From NCBI RefSeq assembly GCF_035593345.1, contig NZ_CP141606.1:3720001-3784000 (forward strand): a DNA stretch of 64,000 nt, in the 5' to 3' direction. Source of the DNA: Lelliottia sp. JS-SCA-14. GTDB lineage: Bacteria > Pseudomonadota > Gammaproteobacteria > Enterobacterales > Enterobacteriaceae. Within the stretch, counting starts at the first letter, position 1, and the number at the start of each line of letters is the position of its first letter. Shown here piece by piece: positions 32,737 to 42,196 of this stretch. Below the pieces are notes generated by a model, which was given only the letters and a program-made list of their open reading frames with translations, made no database searches and had not been told where the DNA came from. The position numbers and the translations under genes were made by a program.

Positions 32737-34563
32737 TCAGGCTCCTCGTGAAATCACAATCACCACCAGCACCGCCAGCTCGACAAGCGCGAGGCGACGG
32801 AACAGCGTGGGCGCGACCGCGCTTTGCCAGCCGGGGATCATCCTGACCGGATTCAGGGCGTGGCGCAGTTTCAGCACAAAGGCGAAGTTCTCTTTCACCG
32901 GCATCGCAAAACCGTGCGCGGTAATCACCATCGACTGCTCGTGCTCGTATCCGCAGGCCCATGCCGTCCCGCGTGAACGGGCAGGCAGACGGTCGCGTTT
33001 GAAGAACATCATCAACACCAGCGGCAGAAGCGGCGCAGCGATCAGCAGCAGGGCCATCATCGGCTGCGAAACGGCGGTGTGGGCGGTGGTGAGCGGCAGC
33101 GGAACCGCCGAACCCAGCAGCGGCAGCAGCCACGGCGCAGCCACCCCGCCCGCGATGCAGCACAGGGCCAGCAGCACTACGCTCGCCGTCATCAGGGCCG
33201 GTGCGCAGCGGGCGTTTTCCGCCTCGCGGGTGCGCGGTGCGCCGAGGAAGGTGACGCCGTAGACTTTCGCCATACACATCACCGCCAGCGCGCCGGTGAT
33301 CGCCAGACCGACAGCCAGCATCGGCCCCAGCAGACGGGCGACAAAGACATCGCTCTGGCCGAGAGCAAAGAAGGACTGATAGATCACCCACTCACCGGCA
33401 AAGCCGTTGAGCGGCGGCAGCGCGGCCATCGCCATCAAACCGACCAGCATGGCGAGCGAAATCAGCGGCATTTTTTTGCCAATACCGCCGAGCTTCTCGA
33501 TATCGCGATGCCCGGTGCGGAACCAGACGCTGCCCGCCCCGAGGAACAGCGTGCTTTTAAACAGGCTGTGGTTAACGAGGTGATATAGCCCGCCGATGAA
33601 GCCACAGGCGATCAGCGCCGGATGGTTCAGCGCCAGGCCGGTCAGCCCCGCGCCCAGACCGAGCAGGATGATGCCGATGTTCTCCAGGGTGTGATACGCC
33701 AGCAGACGCTGGATGTTGTGCTCCATCAGGGCGTACAGGCCGCCGACAAAGGCGGTGATCATCCCGGCAATCAGCAGCACTACGCCCCACCACAGCGGCG
33801 GCTGGCCGCCAATCAGGGAAAGGGTCAGGATGCCGAACAGACCGACTTTCATCACCACCGTCGAAAACAGCGTCGCGGCGGGGGCGGACGCATTGGCATG
33901 CGCCTGCGGTACCCAGCCGTGCAGGGGAATAATCCCCGCCAGCAGACCAAAGCCGACCACGCCCAGCAGCCAGATATCCGCCCCGAACGGCAGCATCTGC
34001 GCGCGGGCGCTCAGGAGATCCAGATCCAGCGTGCCGTAGCGCTGCCACACCAGCCAGCAGGTCAGCGCCAGCAGAACGGTGCCGAGGCGCCCGAGGGCAA
34101 ACCACAGTTTCCCGGACTGGCTGCACCCGGTCAGGAACACGCCGCACAGGGCCATGATTTCCGCCATCACCACCAGCGCCGCCAGATTGCTGGCGACCAC
34201 CGTACAGACGGCGGCGGCGAGCAGGAGATTGACCAGCAGACCGTTGGGTTTGGTCTGCGGATGGCGATGCCAGTCAATATTGAACAGGCTGACAAACAGG
34301 CCGCACAGGCCAAAGGTGATGAGCCAGATCGCGTTCAGCGGCGTGAGCTGGACGGTGTGGCGAACCAGCGGCATCACGCCTTGCGCATGCAGACCGCCGG
34401 TAAGCACCATAAATCCGGCGCAGGTTGTGATCGCACTCCCCAGCGCGCCGCCGATCCCGGCGGTCCATCCGCTGAGGGTTTTGTGGAACGAGAAGAGCAG
34501 CGACAGCACGGCCGCGGCCACAAACCAGGCCACGGCGCTGTTAATCAGAGTCACAGCGTTCAT
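32737..34563 (-). CDS. hycC: Formate hydrogenlyase membrane subunit HycC
   Basis: HycC is a 608-residue antiporter-like membrane subunit related to NuoL/M/N, with at least 14 hydrophobic segments. Conserved charged residues lie in LVMAEIMALCGVF and in HGWVPQAHANASAPAATLFSTV. It overlaps hycB by 4 nt. Whether hydrogenase 3 of this type pumps ions is not settled. Confidence 0.97.
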   Translation of the reverse strand: MNAVTLINSAVAWFVAAAVLSLLFSFHKTLSGWTAGIGGALGSAITTCAGFMVLTGGLHAQGVMPLVRHTVQLTPLNAIWLITFGLCGLFVSLFNIDWHRHPQTKPNGLLVNLLLAAAVCTVVASNLAALVVMAEIMALCGVFLTGCSQSGKLWFALGRLGTVLLALTCWLVWQRYGTLDLDLLSARAQMLPFGADIWLLGVVGFGLLAGIIPLHGWVPQAHANASAPAATLFSTVVMKVGLFGILTLSLIGGQPPLWWGVVLLIAGMITAFVGGLYALMEHNIQRLLAYHTLENIGIILLGLGAGLTGLALNHPALIACGFIGGLYHLVNHSLFKSTLFLGAGSVWFRTGHRDIEKLGGIGKKMPLISLAMLVGLMAMAALPPLNGFAGEWVIYQSFFALGQSDVFVARLLGPMLAVGLAITGALAVMCMAKVYGVTFLGAPRTREAENARCAPALMTASVVLLALCCIAGGVAAPWLLPLLGSAVPLPLTTAHTAVSQPMMALLLIAAPLLPLVLMMFFKRDRLPARSRGTAWACGYEHEQSMVITAHGFAMPVKENFAFVLKLRHALNPVRMIPGWQSAVAPTLFRRLALVELAVLVVIVISRGA

Positions 34564-35168
34564 TTCGCCCCCTCGTTTTGCGCCTGGAACAGCGACAGAT
34601 CGCCAAAATCGGTGTTTATCGTCAGCTCGCGTTTGCGTTTACTGGTGCGCGCGATATCGCGGATGTTAACCAGAATCAGCGCTTTGGTCGGGCAGGTGCG
34701 CACGCACGCCGGGCCTTGCTCATCGAAGCTGCACAGATCGCACTTCACCGCCACGGCGCGCACGCCCGGCACCCAGTCCAGCAGGCTGCTGACGCGGGCC
34801 GGTGCGGGAGGCGCTGGCGGCGCTTTTGGCGAGTTGGCGTTGGCCGGAATATGCAGCGGACGGCTGCCGGAAAATTCAATCGCGCCAAACGGACAGGCGA
34901 TGCCGCACAGCTTGCAGCTCACGCACAGGCTCTCGTTCAGCTGCACCGCGCCATCGATACGGGTGATGGCATTCACAGGACAGACGCCCGCGCAGGGGGC
35001 ATCCTCACATTGATGGCAGAGCTGCGGGGCAGACTCTTTTTCATTACGCATAACGCGCAGGCGCGGCATCGACTGCAGCCCGTGCAGACGGTGTGTTTCG
35101 GAACACGCCGCTTCACAGGTGTGGCAGCCAATACAGACCGTCGAGTCAGCAATTACAAAACGGTTCAC
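34560..35168 (-). CDS. hycB: Formate hydrogenlyase electron-transfer subunit HycB
   Basis: HycB carries electrons from formate dehydrogenase H to hydrogenase 3. The 202-residue product has four 4Fe-4S motifs ([39 protein letters not shown]...CVRTC). It parallels HydN in layout. A proline/alanine-rich stretch (NSPKAPPAPPAPARV) lies between the third and fourth motifs. A 70-nt gap with FhlA-type sequence separates it from hycA. Confidence 0.97.
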   Translation of the reverse strand: MNRFVIADSTVCIGCHTCEAACSETHRLHGLQSMPRLRVMRNEKESAPQLCHQCEDAPCAGVCPVNAITRIDGAVQLNESLCVSCKLCGIACPFGAIEFSGSRPLHIPANANSPKAPPAPPAPARVSSLLDWVPGVRAVAVKCDLCSFDEQGPACVRTCPTKALILVNIRDIARTSKRKRELTINTDFGDLSLFQAQNEGAK

Positions 35169-35184
35169 CGGGTAGTCCTCAGGA

Positions 35185-35232
35185 CAGTGTCATTTTTGAC
35201 GACGACGTGCCATCTCGACACATCTCGACACG
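35185..35232. promoter_or_regulatory. hycA-hycB intergenic FhlA-type sites and 10-bp tandem repeat
   Basis: The gap has TGTCATTTTTGACGACGA (35188-35205) and a perfect tandem duplication of CATCTCGACA (35211-35230). A site for FhlA between hycA and hycB is known in E. coli. Assignment of the exact bases is inference. Confidence 0.5.
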
Positions 35233-35238
35233 TAAACA

Positions 35239-35694
35239 TCAGGCGGTGCGCGATTCGCTCACCAGTTCGTGCAGATTCACCGGGAGGTTGTGTTCCACCG
35301 CCGCATAGAGGCCGTCGTACACCGGCGCGATTTTTTCCAGATAGTGTTCAAGCACCTGGTGGCGATCGCGGGTGCTGACGTGACCGTCAACCATGCCGTC
35401 GGTCATCAGCTGTGCCTGGGCAATGCGCTGCCTTTCGCCGTCTTTGGTTTCGACGTGGTATTCGATGACGTGGCTGTTGAAGTTGTCCGCCAGGGTGACG
35501 TAAATCGTGAAGTGGCCGAAGAGGATGAAGCACAGATCCTCCTGCGCCGCGCAGCTCATGGCGTGGTGCAGATGGGCTTTTGACAGGGTGATGCCCTGAA
35601 CCAGTGAGTTGCAGTAGAGGTGCCACTGCTCCTGTAATTGTTGATGGCGTTGCGCGATGTAATCCGCTTTTTCGCTAAGTTCCCAAATAGTCAT
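35239..35694 (-). CDS. hycA: Formate hydrogenlyase regulatory protein HycA
   Basis: HycA counteracts FhlA and lowers transcription of the formate regulon. The 151 residues (E. coli 153) include no DNA-binding motif. It is the first gene of the hyc operon, transcribed from a sigma-54 promoter about 35 nt upstream and divergent from hypA. Confidence 0.95.
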   Translation of the reverse strand: MTIWELSEKADYIAQRHQQLQEQWHLYCNSLVQGITLSKAHLHHAMSCAAQEDLCFILFGHFTIYVTLADNFNSHVIEYHVETKDGERQRIAQAQLMTDGMVDGHVSTRDRHQVLEHYLEKIAPVYDGLYAAVEHNLPVNLHELVSESRTA

Positions 35695-35729
35695 CTCAGG
35701 TATCCGGTTAATGGAGATGAGGGCTGTTA

Positions 35730-35745
35730 AGCAGATTTTGTGCCA
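35730..35745 (-). promoter_or_regulatory. Sigma-54 promoter of the hyc operon
   Basis: The reverse strand reads TGGCACAAAATCTGCT, with -24 GG and -12 GC separated by the required 10 nt. Confidence 0.85.
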
Positions 35746-35775
35746 GTTTTTATCATGCTGATATTTATCGATTTT

Positions 35776-35842
35776 TCATCATCATCACTGTCAACATCAG
35801 CGTGTCGACGTGTCATTTCGTCAGCGCCGACATCGTCACGCC
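35776..35842. promoter_or_regulatory. Candidate FhlA upstream activating sequences between hycA and hypA
   Basis: GTGTCGAC, TGTCATTTCGTCAG (35811-35824) and CATCGTCACG (35831-35840) lie between the two divergent sigma-54 promoters. They resemble the palindrome upstream of hydN and the hycA-hycB gap. Shared activation of both operons from here is known in E. coli. Confidence 0.6.
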
Positions 35843-35858
35843 TTATCTCAAATTAAGC

Positions 35859-35874
35859 TGGCATCGTTATTGCA
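35859..35874 (+). promoter_or_regulatory. Sigma-54 promoter of hypABCDE-fhlA
   Basis: TGGCATCGTTATTGCA has the -24 GG and -12 GC 10 nt apart and a perfect TTGCA, 27 nt before the hypA ATG. Confidence 0.9.
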
Positions 35875-35901
35875 TTAACGCCTAAAACATCAGGAGGCGT
35901 C

Positions 35902-36252
35902 ATGCACGAAATCACCCTCTGCCAGCGCGCGCTGGAACTTATCGAACAGCAGGCGAAGCAGCATCACGCGAAACGCGTCACCGGCGTGTGGCTGAAAGTC
36001 GGGGCGTTTTCCTGCGTCGAGCCCAGCGCCCTGACCTTTTGCTTTGAGCTGGTGTGCCGCGACACGCTGGCGGAAGGCTGCGAGCTGCATCTCGAAGAGC
36101 AGCAGGCCGAATGCTGGTGTGAGACCTGCCAGCAGTACGTCACGCTGCTGTCATCGAAAGTGCGAAGCTGCCCGCAGTGTCAAAACACCGGGCTGAGGAT
36201 CGTCGCGGACGACGGCTTGCAGATCCAGCGCCTCGAAATAGACCAGGAGTAA
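35902..36252 (+). CDS. hypA: Hydrogenase nickel-insertion protein HypA
   Basis: HypA delivers nickel to HycE with HypB. The 116 residues begin MHEITLCQRALEL, with the nickel ligand His2. The zinc site has CWCETCQ and CPQCQ pairs near residues 72-93. AGGAGG precedes the ATG by 5 nt. It is the first gene of the hyp operon. Confidence 0.97.
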   Translation: MHEITLCQRALELIEQQAKQHHAKRVTGVWLKVGAFSCVEPSALTFCFELVCRDTLAEGCELHLEEQQAECWCETCQQYVTLLSSKVRSCPQCQNTGLRIVADDGLQIQRLEIDQE

Positions 36253-36255
36253 ATC

Positions 36256-37119
36256 ATGTGTAGTACCTGCGGTTGCGCCGAAGGCAACCTGTATATCGAA
36301 GGGGACGAGCATCGCCCCCACTCCGCGTTTCGCTCCGCGCCCTTTTCTCCCCCCCCGCGCAACGTATCAGCGTTGACCGGCCTGCGCTTTGCGCCGAAGC
36401 CATCGGACGAAGGCGACCTGCATTACGGCCACGGCGAAGCGGGCACCCACGCGCCGGGCATGAGCCAGCGTAAAATGCTGGAGGTGGAGATCAACGTGCT
36501 GGACAAAAATAACCAGCTCGCCGCCCGCAACCGCGCGCGCTTCGCCGCTCGCCAGCAGCTGGTGCTGAACCTGGTTTCCAGCCCCGGCTCCGGCAAAACC
36601 ACCCTGCTGACGGAAACCCTCAAACGCCTGAACCAGCGCGTCCCGTGCGCGGTGATCGAAGGCGATCAGCAGACCGTGAATGACGCCGCGCGTATTCGTC
36701 AAACCGGCACCCCGGCGATTCAGGTGAATACCGGTAAAGGCTGTCATCTGGATGCGCAGATGATTGCCGACGCCGCGCCGCGTCTCCCCCTCCCTGATAC
36801 GGGCATTCTGTTTATCGAGAACGTGGGCAACCTCGTCTGCCCGGCCAGTTTCGACCTCGGTGAACGGCATAAAGTGGCGGTGCTCTCCGTCACCGAAGGG
36901 GAGGACAAACCGCTGAAATACCCGCATATGTTTGCCGCCGCCTCGCTAATGCTGCTCAACAAAATCGACCTGCTGCCGTACCTCGACTTCGACGTCGAGA
37001 AGTGCCTGGCCTGCGCCAGGGAAGTGAACCCGGAGATTGAAATCCTGATGGTCTCCGCCACCAAAGGCGACGGCATGGAGAGCTGGCTGAGCTGGCTGGA
37101 GAACGAGCGATGTGCATAG
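36256..37119 (+). CDS. hypB: Hydrogenase nickel-incorporation GTPase HypB
   Basis: HypB is a G3E GTPase that drives nickel insertion. The 287 residues begin [11 protein letters not shown], the high-affinity CxxCGC nickel site. Walker A is [12 protein letters not shown] near residue 108, with the switch histidine/cysteine metal site [10 protein letters not shown] near 160. The linker after the N-terminal motif has only scattered histidines, so no storage-type His stretch. It overlaps hypC by 10 nt. Confidence 0.97.
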   Translation: MCSTCGCAEGNLYIEGDEHRPHSAFRSAPFSPPPRNVSALTGLRFAPKPSDEGDLHYGHGEAGTHAPGMSQRKMLEVEINVLDKNNQLAARNRARFAARQQLVLNLVSSPGSGKTTLLTETLKRLNQRVPCAVIEGDQQTVNDAARIRQTGTPAIQVNTGKGCHLDAQMIADAAPRLPLPDTGILFIENVGNLVCPASFDLGERHKVAVLSVTEGEDKPLKYPHMFAAASLMLLNKIDLLPYLDFDVEKCLACAREVNPEIEILMVSATKGDGMESWLSWLENERCA

Positions 37120-37382
37120 GCGTTCCAGGACAGATTCGCGCCATCGACGGCAACCAGGCTAAAGTCGAAGTCTGCGGGGTGCTGCGCGATGTCGATCTCA
37201 CACTGGTGGGCGTTGTGGATGAAAACGGCGCCTCGCGCCTCGGTCAGTGGGTGCTGGTCCACGTCGGTTTTGCCATGAGCGTGATTAATGAAGACGAGGC
37301 CCGCGACACCCTCGCGGCGCTGCAAAACATGTTTGAAGTCGAGCCGGACGTCGGCGCGCTGCTGTTTGGCGAGGAGCGTTAA
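37110..37382 (+). CDS. hypC: Hydrogenase maturation factor HypC
   Basis: HypC is a 90-residue chaperone that works with HypD to build Fe(CN)2CO and bring it to HycE. The N-terminal Cys2 in MCIGVPGQI is the essential ligand. It overlaps hypB by 10 nt and lies 3 nt before hypD. Confidence 0.97.
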   Translation: MCIGVPGQIRAIDGNQAKVEVCGVLRDVDLTLVGVVDENGASRLGQWVLVHVGFAMSVINEDEARDTLAALQNMFEVEPDVGALLFGEER

Positions 37383-37385
37383 ACC

Positions 37386-38507
37386 ATGCGCTACGTTGAT
37401 GAATATCGCGCCCCGGAACAGGTGATGCAACTGATTGCGCATCTGAAAACGCGCGCTTCGCTGCTGGAGTACACCGCCGCGCGCCCGCTGCGCATCATGG
37501 AAGTGTGCGGCGGCCACACCCATGCCATTTTCAAATTCGGCCTCGACCAGCTCCTGCCCGATAACATTGAATTTATTCACGGCCCCGGCTGCCCGGTGTG
37601 CGTCCTGCCGATGGGCCGCATCGACAGCTGCATTGAGATAGCCAGCCAGCCGGAGGTGATCTTCTGCACCTTTGGCGACGCCATGCGCGTGCCGGGAAAA
37701 AACGGTTCGCTGATGCAGGCCCGGGCGCGCGGCGCGGATGTGCGGATCGTCTATTCGCCGATGGATGCCCTGAAGCTGGCGGCGGAGAACCCGGCGCGCA
37801 AAGTGGTCTTTTTCGGCCTCGGGTTTGAAACCACCATGCCCGCGACGGCCATCACCCTCCAGCAGGCCAAAGCGCAAAATCTCACCAACTTTTTCTTCTT
37901 CTGTCAGCACATTACGCTGATTCCGACTCTGCGCAGCCTGCTGGACGAACCTGACAACGGCATCGACGCCTTTCTGGCGCCAGGCCACGTCAGCATGGTG
38001 ATTGGTACCGGGGCCTACGGTTTTATCGCCGCCGACTATCATCGCCCATTAGTGGTTGCTGGATTCGAACCACTTGATCTACTACAAGGCGTGAACATGC
38101 TGGTTGAGCAGAAAATAGCAGCCCTGAGTACGGTGGAAAATCAGTATCGCCGCGTGGTCCCCGATGAGGGCAACCGGCTGGCACAAGCGGCCATCGCCGA
38201 AGTGTTTAGCGTCGAAGGCGACAGCGAATGGCGCGGGCTGGGGCTGATTGCCGAATCCGGCGTCCATCTGACCGACGCCTATCAGGCATTCGACGCCGAA
38301 GCGCATTTTCGGCCTGTGCCGCAGCAGGTGTGCGACGACCCTCGCGCCCGCTGTGGCGCGGTGTTAACCGGTAAATGCAAACCGCATCAGTGCCCGTTAT
38401 TTGGCAACACCTGTAATCCGCAAACCGCGTTTGGCGCGCTGATGGTCTCTTCCGAAGGAGCCTGCGCCGCGTGGTATCAGTACCGCAATCAGGAGTGTGA
38501 AGCATGA
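37386..38507 (+). CDS. hypD: Hydrogenase maturation factor HypD
   Basis: HypD is the scaffold on which Fe(CN)2CO is assembled. The 373 residues show the conserved motifs MEVCGGHTHAIFK near residue 39, GPGCPVCVLP near 63, GFETTMPATA near 147 and the C-terminal 4Fe-4S cysteines (CKPHQCPLFGNTCNP). It overlaps hypE by 4 nt (ATGA). Confidence 0.97.
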   Translation: MRYVDEYRAPEQVMQLIAHLKTRASLLEYTAARPLRIMEVCGGHTHAIFKFGLDQLLPDNIEFIHGPGCPVCVLPMGRIDSCIEIASQPEVIFCTFGDAMRVPGKNGSLMQARARGADVRIVYSPMDALKLAAENPARKVVFFGLGFETTMPATAITLQQAKAQNLTNFFFFCQHITLIPTLRSLLDEPDNGIDAFLAPGHVSMVIGTGAYGFIAADYHRPLVVAGFEPLDLLQGVNMLVEQKIAALSTVENQYRRVVPDEGNRLAQAAIAEVFSVEGDSEWRGLGLIAESGVHLTDAYQAFDAEAHFRPVPQQVCDDPRARCGAVLTGKCKPHQCPLFGNTCNPQTAFGALMVSSEGACAAWYQYRNQECEA

Positions 38508-39514
38508 AGACGGTGGAAATGGCCCACGGCAGCGGCGGCCAGGCGATGCAGCAGCTAATTGGTCAGCTGTTTATGTCCGCCTTCGACAACCCGTGGCTGG
38601 TGGAACAGGAAGATCAGGCGCGTATCGCGCTCTCATCCCTGACCACCCAGGGCGATCGGCTGGCGTTTTCCACTGACAGCTACGTCATCGACCCGCTTTT
38701 TTTCCCCGGCGGTGATATCGGCAAGCTGGCGGTGTGCGGCACGGCGAACGATGTGGCGGTGAGCGGTGCGATCCCACGCTTCCTCTCCTGCGGTTTTATC
38801 CTCGAAGAGGGGCTGCCGATGGAGACCTTAACCGCCGTCGTCCACAGCATGGCGCAGACCGCGCGCGACGCGGGCATCGCTATCGTCACCGGCGACACCA
38901 AAGTGGTGCAGCGCGGCGCGGCGGACAAACTCTTTATCAACACGGCGGGCATGGGCGCGATCCCGACGGATATTCGCTGGGGCGCGCAGCAGCTCGCGGT
39001 TGGCGATGTCTTGATGGTCAGCGGGTCGCTGGGCTGCCACGGCGCGACGATCCTGAATCTGCGCGAAGGGCTGGGGCTGGACGGCGAACTGCAGAGCGAC
39101 TGCGCAGTGCTGACGCCGCTTATCCAGACGCTGCGCGACTGCCCTGGCGTCAAAGCCTTGCGCGACGCGACGCGCGGCGGTGTGAATGCCGTGGCCCACG
39201 AATTCGCTGCCGCCAGCGGCTGCGGAGTTGAACTGGTCGAAAGCCAGCTGCCCGTCAAACCGGCGGTGCGCGGCCTGTGCGAACTGCTGGGTCTGGATCC
39301 GCTTAACTTTGCCAACGAAGGCAAACTGCTGATCGGCGTGGAACGCGCTCACGCCGAAGCAGTTCTGGAAAAACTGCGCGCCCATCCGCTCGGGCAGAAT
39401 GCCGCTATCATTGGTGAGGTGGTTGAACGCAAAGGGGTGCGACTGACTGGCCTGTATGGCATCAAACGCACGCTGGATCTCCCGCACTCGGAACCGTTAC
39501 CCCGTATTTGCTAG
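38504..39514 (+). CDS. hypE: Hydrogenase maturation factor HypE
   Basis: HypE dehydrates the carbamoyl group on its C-terminal cysteine to thiocyanate, the CN donor. The 336 residues belong to the PurM family (AHGSGGQAMQQLI at the start, DSYVIDPLFFPGGDIGKLA). The catalytic tail PRIC is intact. The fhlA ATG lies 61 nt downstream. Confidence 0.97.
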   Translation: MKTVEMAHGSGGQAMQQLIGQLFMSAFDNPWLVEQEDQARIALSSLTTQGDRLAFSTDSYVIDPLFFPGGDIGKLAVCGTANDVAVSGAIPRFLSCGFILEEGLPMETLTAVVHSMAQTARDAGIAIVTGDTKVVQRGAADKLFINTAGMGAIPTDIRWGAQQLAVGDVLMVSGSLGCHGATILNLREGLGLDGELQSDCAVLTPLIQTLRDCPGVKALRDATRGGVNAVAHEFAAASGCGVELVESQLPVKPAVRGLCELLGLDPLNFANEGKLLIGVERAHAEAVLEKLRAHPLGQNAAIIGEVVERKGVRLTGLYGIKRTLDLPHSEPLPRIC

Positions 39515-39575
39515 AACCACGCGAAAAGTGGTCAGCACTGTTTCTCTTTTTTTTGCCAGTTTCTTTGGAAGCGAT

Positions 39576-41648
39576 ATGTCGTATACACCGATGAGCGATC
39601 TTGGACAGCAAGGGCTGTTTGATATTACGCGCACACTTTTACAGCAGCCCGATCTGGGTTCACTGAGCGATGCCCTCACCCGGCTGGTCAGGCAGTCTGC
39701 GCTGGCAGACCACGCCGCGATTGTGCTCTGGAACAGTACCAGCCAGCGTGCGAGCTACTTTGCCACGCGCGACAACGGCAAGCCCGTCGAATATGAAGAT
39801 GAAACGGTGCTGGCGCACGGCCCGGTGCGTCGTATTTTGTCGCGCCCGGACGCCCTGCACTGCAACTTTGAGGAGTTTCGTCAGGCCTGGCCGCGACTTG
39901 CCGACAGCCCGCTGTATTCGCCCTTCGGTCACTACGGCCTGCTGCCGCTGGCGGTGGATGGCCGCATCTTTGGCGGCTGCGAATTTATCCGCAATACCGA
40001 TCAGCCCTGGAGCGAAGCGGAATACGAGCGCCTGCATACCTTCACCCAGATCGTCAGCGTGGTGGCGGAGCAGATCCACAGTCGCGTCACGGATAACGTC
40101 GATTACGACTTGCTGAGCCGCGAGCGCGATAACTTCCGCATTCTGGTGGCGATTACTAACGCGGTGCTCTCCCGGCTGGACATGGACGAGCTGGTGAGCG
40201 AAGTCGCGAAAGAGATCCATCACTACTTTAAAATTGACGCCATCAGCATCGTGCTGCGCGGTCATCGCAAGGGCAAACTGACAATTCACTCCACCCACTA
40301 TCTGGATGAAACCAACCCGGCCCACGAGCAGAGCGAAGTCGACGAAGCCGGAACGCTCTCGGAGCAGGTGTTTAAAAACAAAGAGATGCTGTTGCTTAAT
40401 CTCAGCGAGCGCGACGAGCTGGCGCCCTACGAGCGGATGCTGTTCAACTCCTGGGGCAACCAGATCCAGACCCTGTGCCTGCTGCCGCTGATGTCCGGCA
40501 ACACCATGCTTGGTGTGCTGAAACTTGCCCAGTGCGAAGAGCACATCTTCACCACCACCAATTTAAAACTGCTGCGCCAGATCGCCGAGCGCATCGCCAT
40601 TGCCCTCGATAACGCCCTGGCGTATCAGGAGATCCACCGCCTGAAAGAGCGGCTGGTGGACGAAAACCTGGCCCTGACCGAACAGCTGAACAACGTCGAC
40701 AGCGAATTCGGCGAGATCATCGGCCGCAGCGACGCCATGTTCAGCGTGCTCAAACAGGTCGAGATGGTGGCCCAGAGCGACAGCACGGTGCTGATCCTCG
40801 GCGAAACCGGCACCGGGAAAGAGCTGATCGCCCGCGCGATCCACAACCTCAGCAACCGCAACAGCCGCAGGATGGTGAAAATGAACTGCGCGGCGATGCC
40901 TGCGGGTCTGCTGGAAAGCGATCTGTTTGGTCACGAGCGCGGCGCGTTTACCGGAGCCAGCACCCAGCGCATTGGCCGTTTTGAACTGGCGGATAAAAGC
41001 TCGCTGTTCCTCGATGAAGTGGGTGATATGCCGCTGGAGCTGCAGCCGAAACTGCTGCGGGTATTGCAGGAACAGGAGTTCGAGCGTCTCGGCAGCAACA
41101 AGCTGATCCAGACCGACGTGCGCCTGATCGCCGCCACCAACCGCGATCTGAAAAAGATGGTCGCCGATCGCGAGTTCCGTAACGATCTCTACTATCGCCT
41201 GAACGTGTTCCCCATTTGCCTGCCGCCGCTGCGCGAGCGTCCGGACGATATTCCGCTGCTGGTTAAAGCCTTTACCGCCAAAATCGCCCGTCGGATGGGA
41301 CGCAATATCGACAGCATTCCGGCGGAAACCCTGCGCACGCTTTCTGCGATGGAGTGGCCGGGCAACGTGCGCGAGCTGGAAAATGTGATTGAGCGGGCGG
41401 TGCTGCTCACGCGCGGGAACGTGCTGCAGCTTTCCCTGCCGGAGGTCATGGTTTCACAGGAACCGATGCCGGTGGCAGAGCGCCCGCAGGAGGGCGAAGA
41501 CGAATATCAGCTGATTGTCCGCATCCTGAAAGAGACCAACGGCGTCGTCGCCGGGCCGAAAGGTGCCGCGCAGCGTCTGGGGCTGAAACGCACCACCCTG
41601 CTTTCGCGCATGAAACGCCTCGGGATTGAGAAGGATATGCTGGTCTGA
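39576..41648 (+). CDS. fhlA: Formate hydrogenlyase transcriptional activator FhlA
   Basis: FhlA senses formate and activates hyc, hyp, hydN-hypF and fdhF with sigma-54. The start MSYTPMSDLGQQG gives 690 residues (E. coli 692); earlier in-frame starts lie within hypE. Order: two GAF-type sensor regions (about 20-180 and 200-345), AAA+ core with Walker A GETGTGKE, the GAFTGA loop and LFLDEVGD, and a Fis-type helix-turn-helix at the C-terminus (GAAQRLGLKRTTLLSRMKRLG). It is probably co-transcribed with hypABCDE. Confidence 0.97.
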   Translation: MSYTPMSDLGQQGLFDITRTLLQQPDLGSLSDALTRLVRQSALADHAAIVLWNSTSQRASYFATRDNGKPVEYEDETVLAHGPVRRILSRPDALHCNFEEFRQAWPRLADSPLYSPFGHYGLLPLAVDGRIFGGCEFIRNTDQPWSEAEYERLHTFTQIVSVVAEQIHSRVTDNVDYDLLSRERDNFRILVAITNAVLSRLDMDELVSEVAKEIHHYFKIDAISIVLRGHRKGKLTIHSTHYLDETNPAHEQSEVDEAGTLSEQVFKNKEMLLLNLSERDELAPYERMLFNSWGNQIQTLCLLPLMSGNTMLGVLKLAQCEEHIFTTTNLKLLRQIAERIAIALDNALAYQEIHRLKERLVDENLALTEQLNNVDSEFGEIIGRSDAMFSVLKQVEMVAQSDSTVLILGETGTGKELIARAIHNLSNRNSRRMVKMNCAAMPAGLLESDLFGHERGAFTGASTQRIGRFELADKSSLFLDEVGDMPLELQPKLLRVLQEQEFERLGSNKLIQTDVRLIAATNRDLKKMVADREFRNDLYYRLNVFPICLPPLRERPDDIPLLVKAFTAKIARRMGRNIDSIPAETLRTLSAMEWPGNVRELENVIERAVLLTRGNVLQLSLPEVMVSQEPMPVAERPQEGEDEYQLIVRILKETNGVVAGPKGAAQRLGLKRTTLLSRMKRLGIEKDMLV

Positions 41649-41654
41649 TTCACC

Positions 41655-41682
41655 CCCTCTCCGGCGGGAGAGGGTTTCCTTT
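41655..41682 (+). terminator. Terminator after fhlA
   Basis: CCCTCTCC and GGAGAGGG arms enclose a four-base loop, followed by TTTCCTTT, starting 6 nt after the fhlA stop. Confidence 0.75.
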
Positions 41683-41740
41683 CAAATTCATGTTATAAAT
41701 TTCCCGGTACATCCCATTCAACTGTTCTCCAGGAGGTAAC

Positions 41741-42169
41741 ATGTCTGTTTCCGCACGCAACCAGCTCGCCGGTACCGTCAGCGCCACATCGCACGGTGCC
41801 GTTAACGATGAAGTTGAACTCACCCTGACCGGCGGTGCAAAACTGGTGGCGATCGTCACCACCAGCAGCAAAGAAGCGCTGGGTCTGGTACCGGGGAAAG
41901 AAGCGATTGCGCTGATCAAAGCGCCGTGGGTGACGCTGGCGACGGAAGAGTGCGGCCTGAAGTTTTCCGCGCGTAATCAGTTCGCAGGTGCGATCAGTCA
42001 AGTGACCGAAGGTGCGGTTAACGCCACGGTACATGTGAAAACTGATGCAGGGTTTGAAATCGTTGCCGTGGTCACCAACGAGAGCCGCGAAGAGATGCAG
42101 CTTGCGGCGGGTAAGCGCGTTATCGCCCTCGTAAAAGCGTCTGCCATTTTAATCGCCACCCGCGCATAA
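41741..42169 (+). CDS. Two-domain molybdate-binding protein (molbindin, Mop/TOBE)
   Basis: The 142-residue product is a tandem of two Mop/TOBE domains, each starting with SARNQ(L/F)AG and containing GAVN, residues about 4-70 and 74-142. Such proteins bind molybdate or tungstate oxyanions in the cytoplasm as a store or buffer. A strong AGGAGG precedes the ATG. It is absent from this site in E. coli K-12. Its position beside fhlA is notable because FHL needs the molybdenum enzyme formate dehydrogenase H, but a functional link is inference. Confidence 0.88.
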   Translation: MSVSARNQLAGTVSATSHGAVNDEVELTLTGGAKLVAIVTTSSKEALGLVPGKEAIALIKAPWVTLATEECGLKFSARNQFAGAISQVTEGAVNATVHVKTDAGFEIVAVVTNESREEMQLAAGKRVIALVKASAILIATRA

Positions 42170-42196
42170 TCCTCAGGTGCCGTACGGTGTGCGGCG

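Noticed and set aside
41690..41730. ModE-type site before the molbindin gene
   Set aside because: ATGTTATAAAT and GGTACAT are only loosely like a ModE palindrome, too weak to list.
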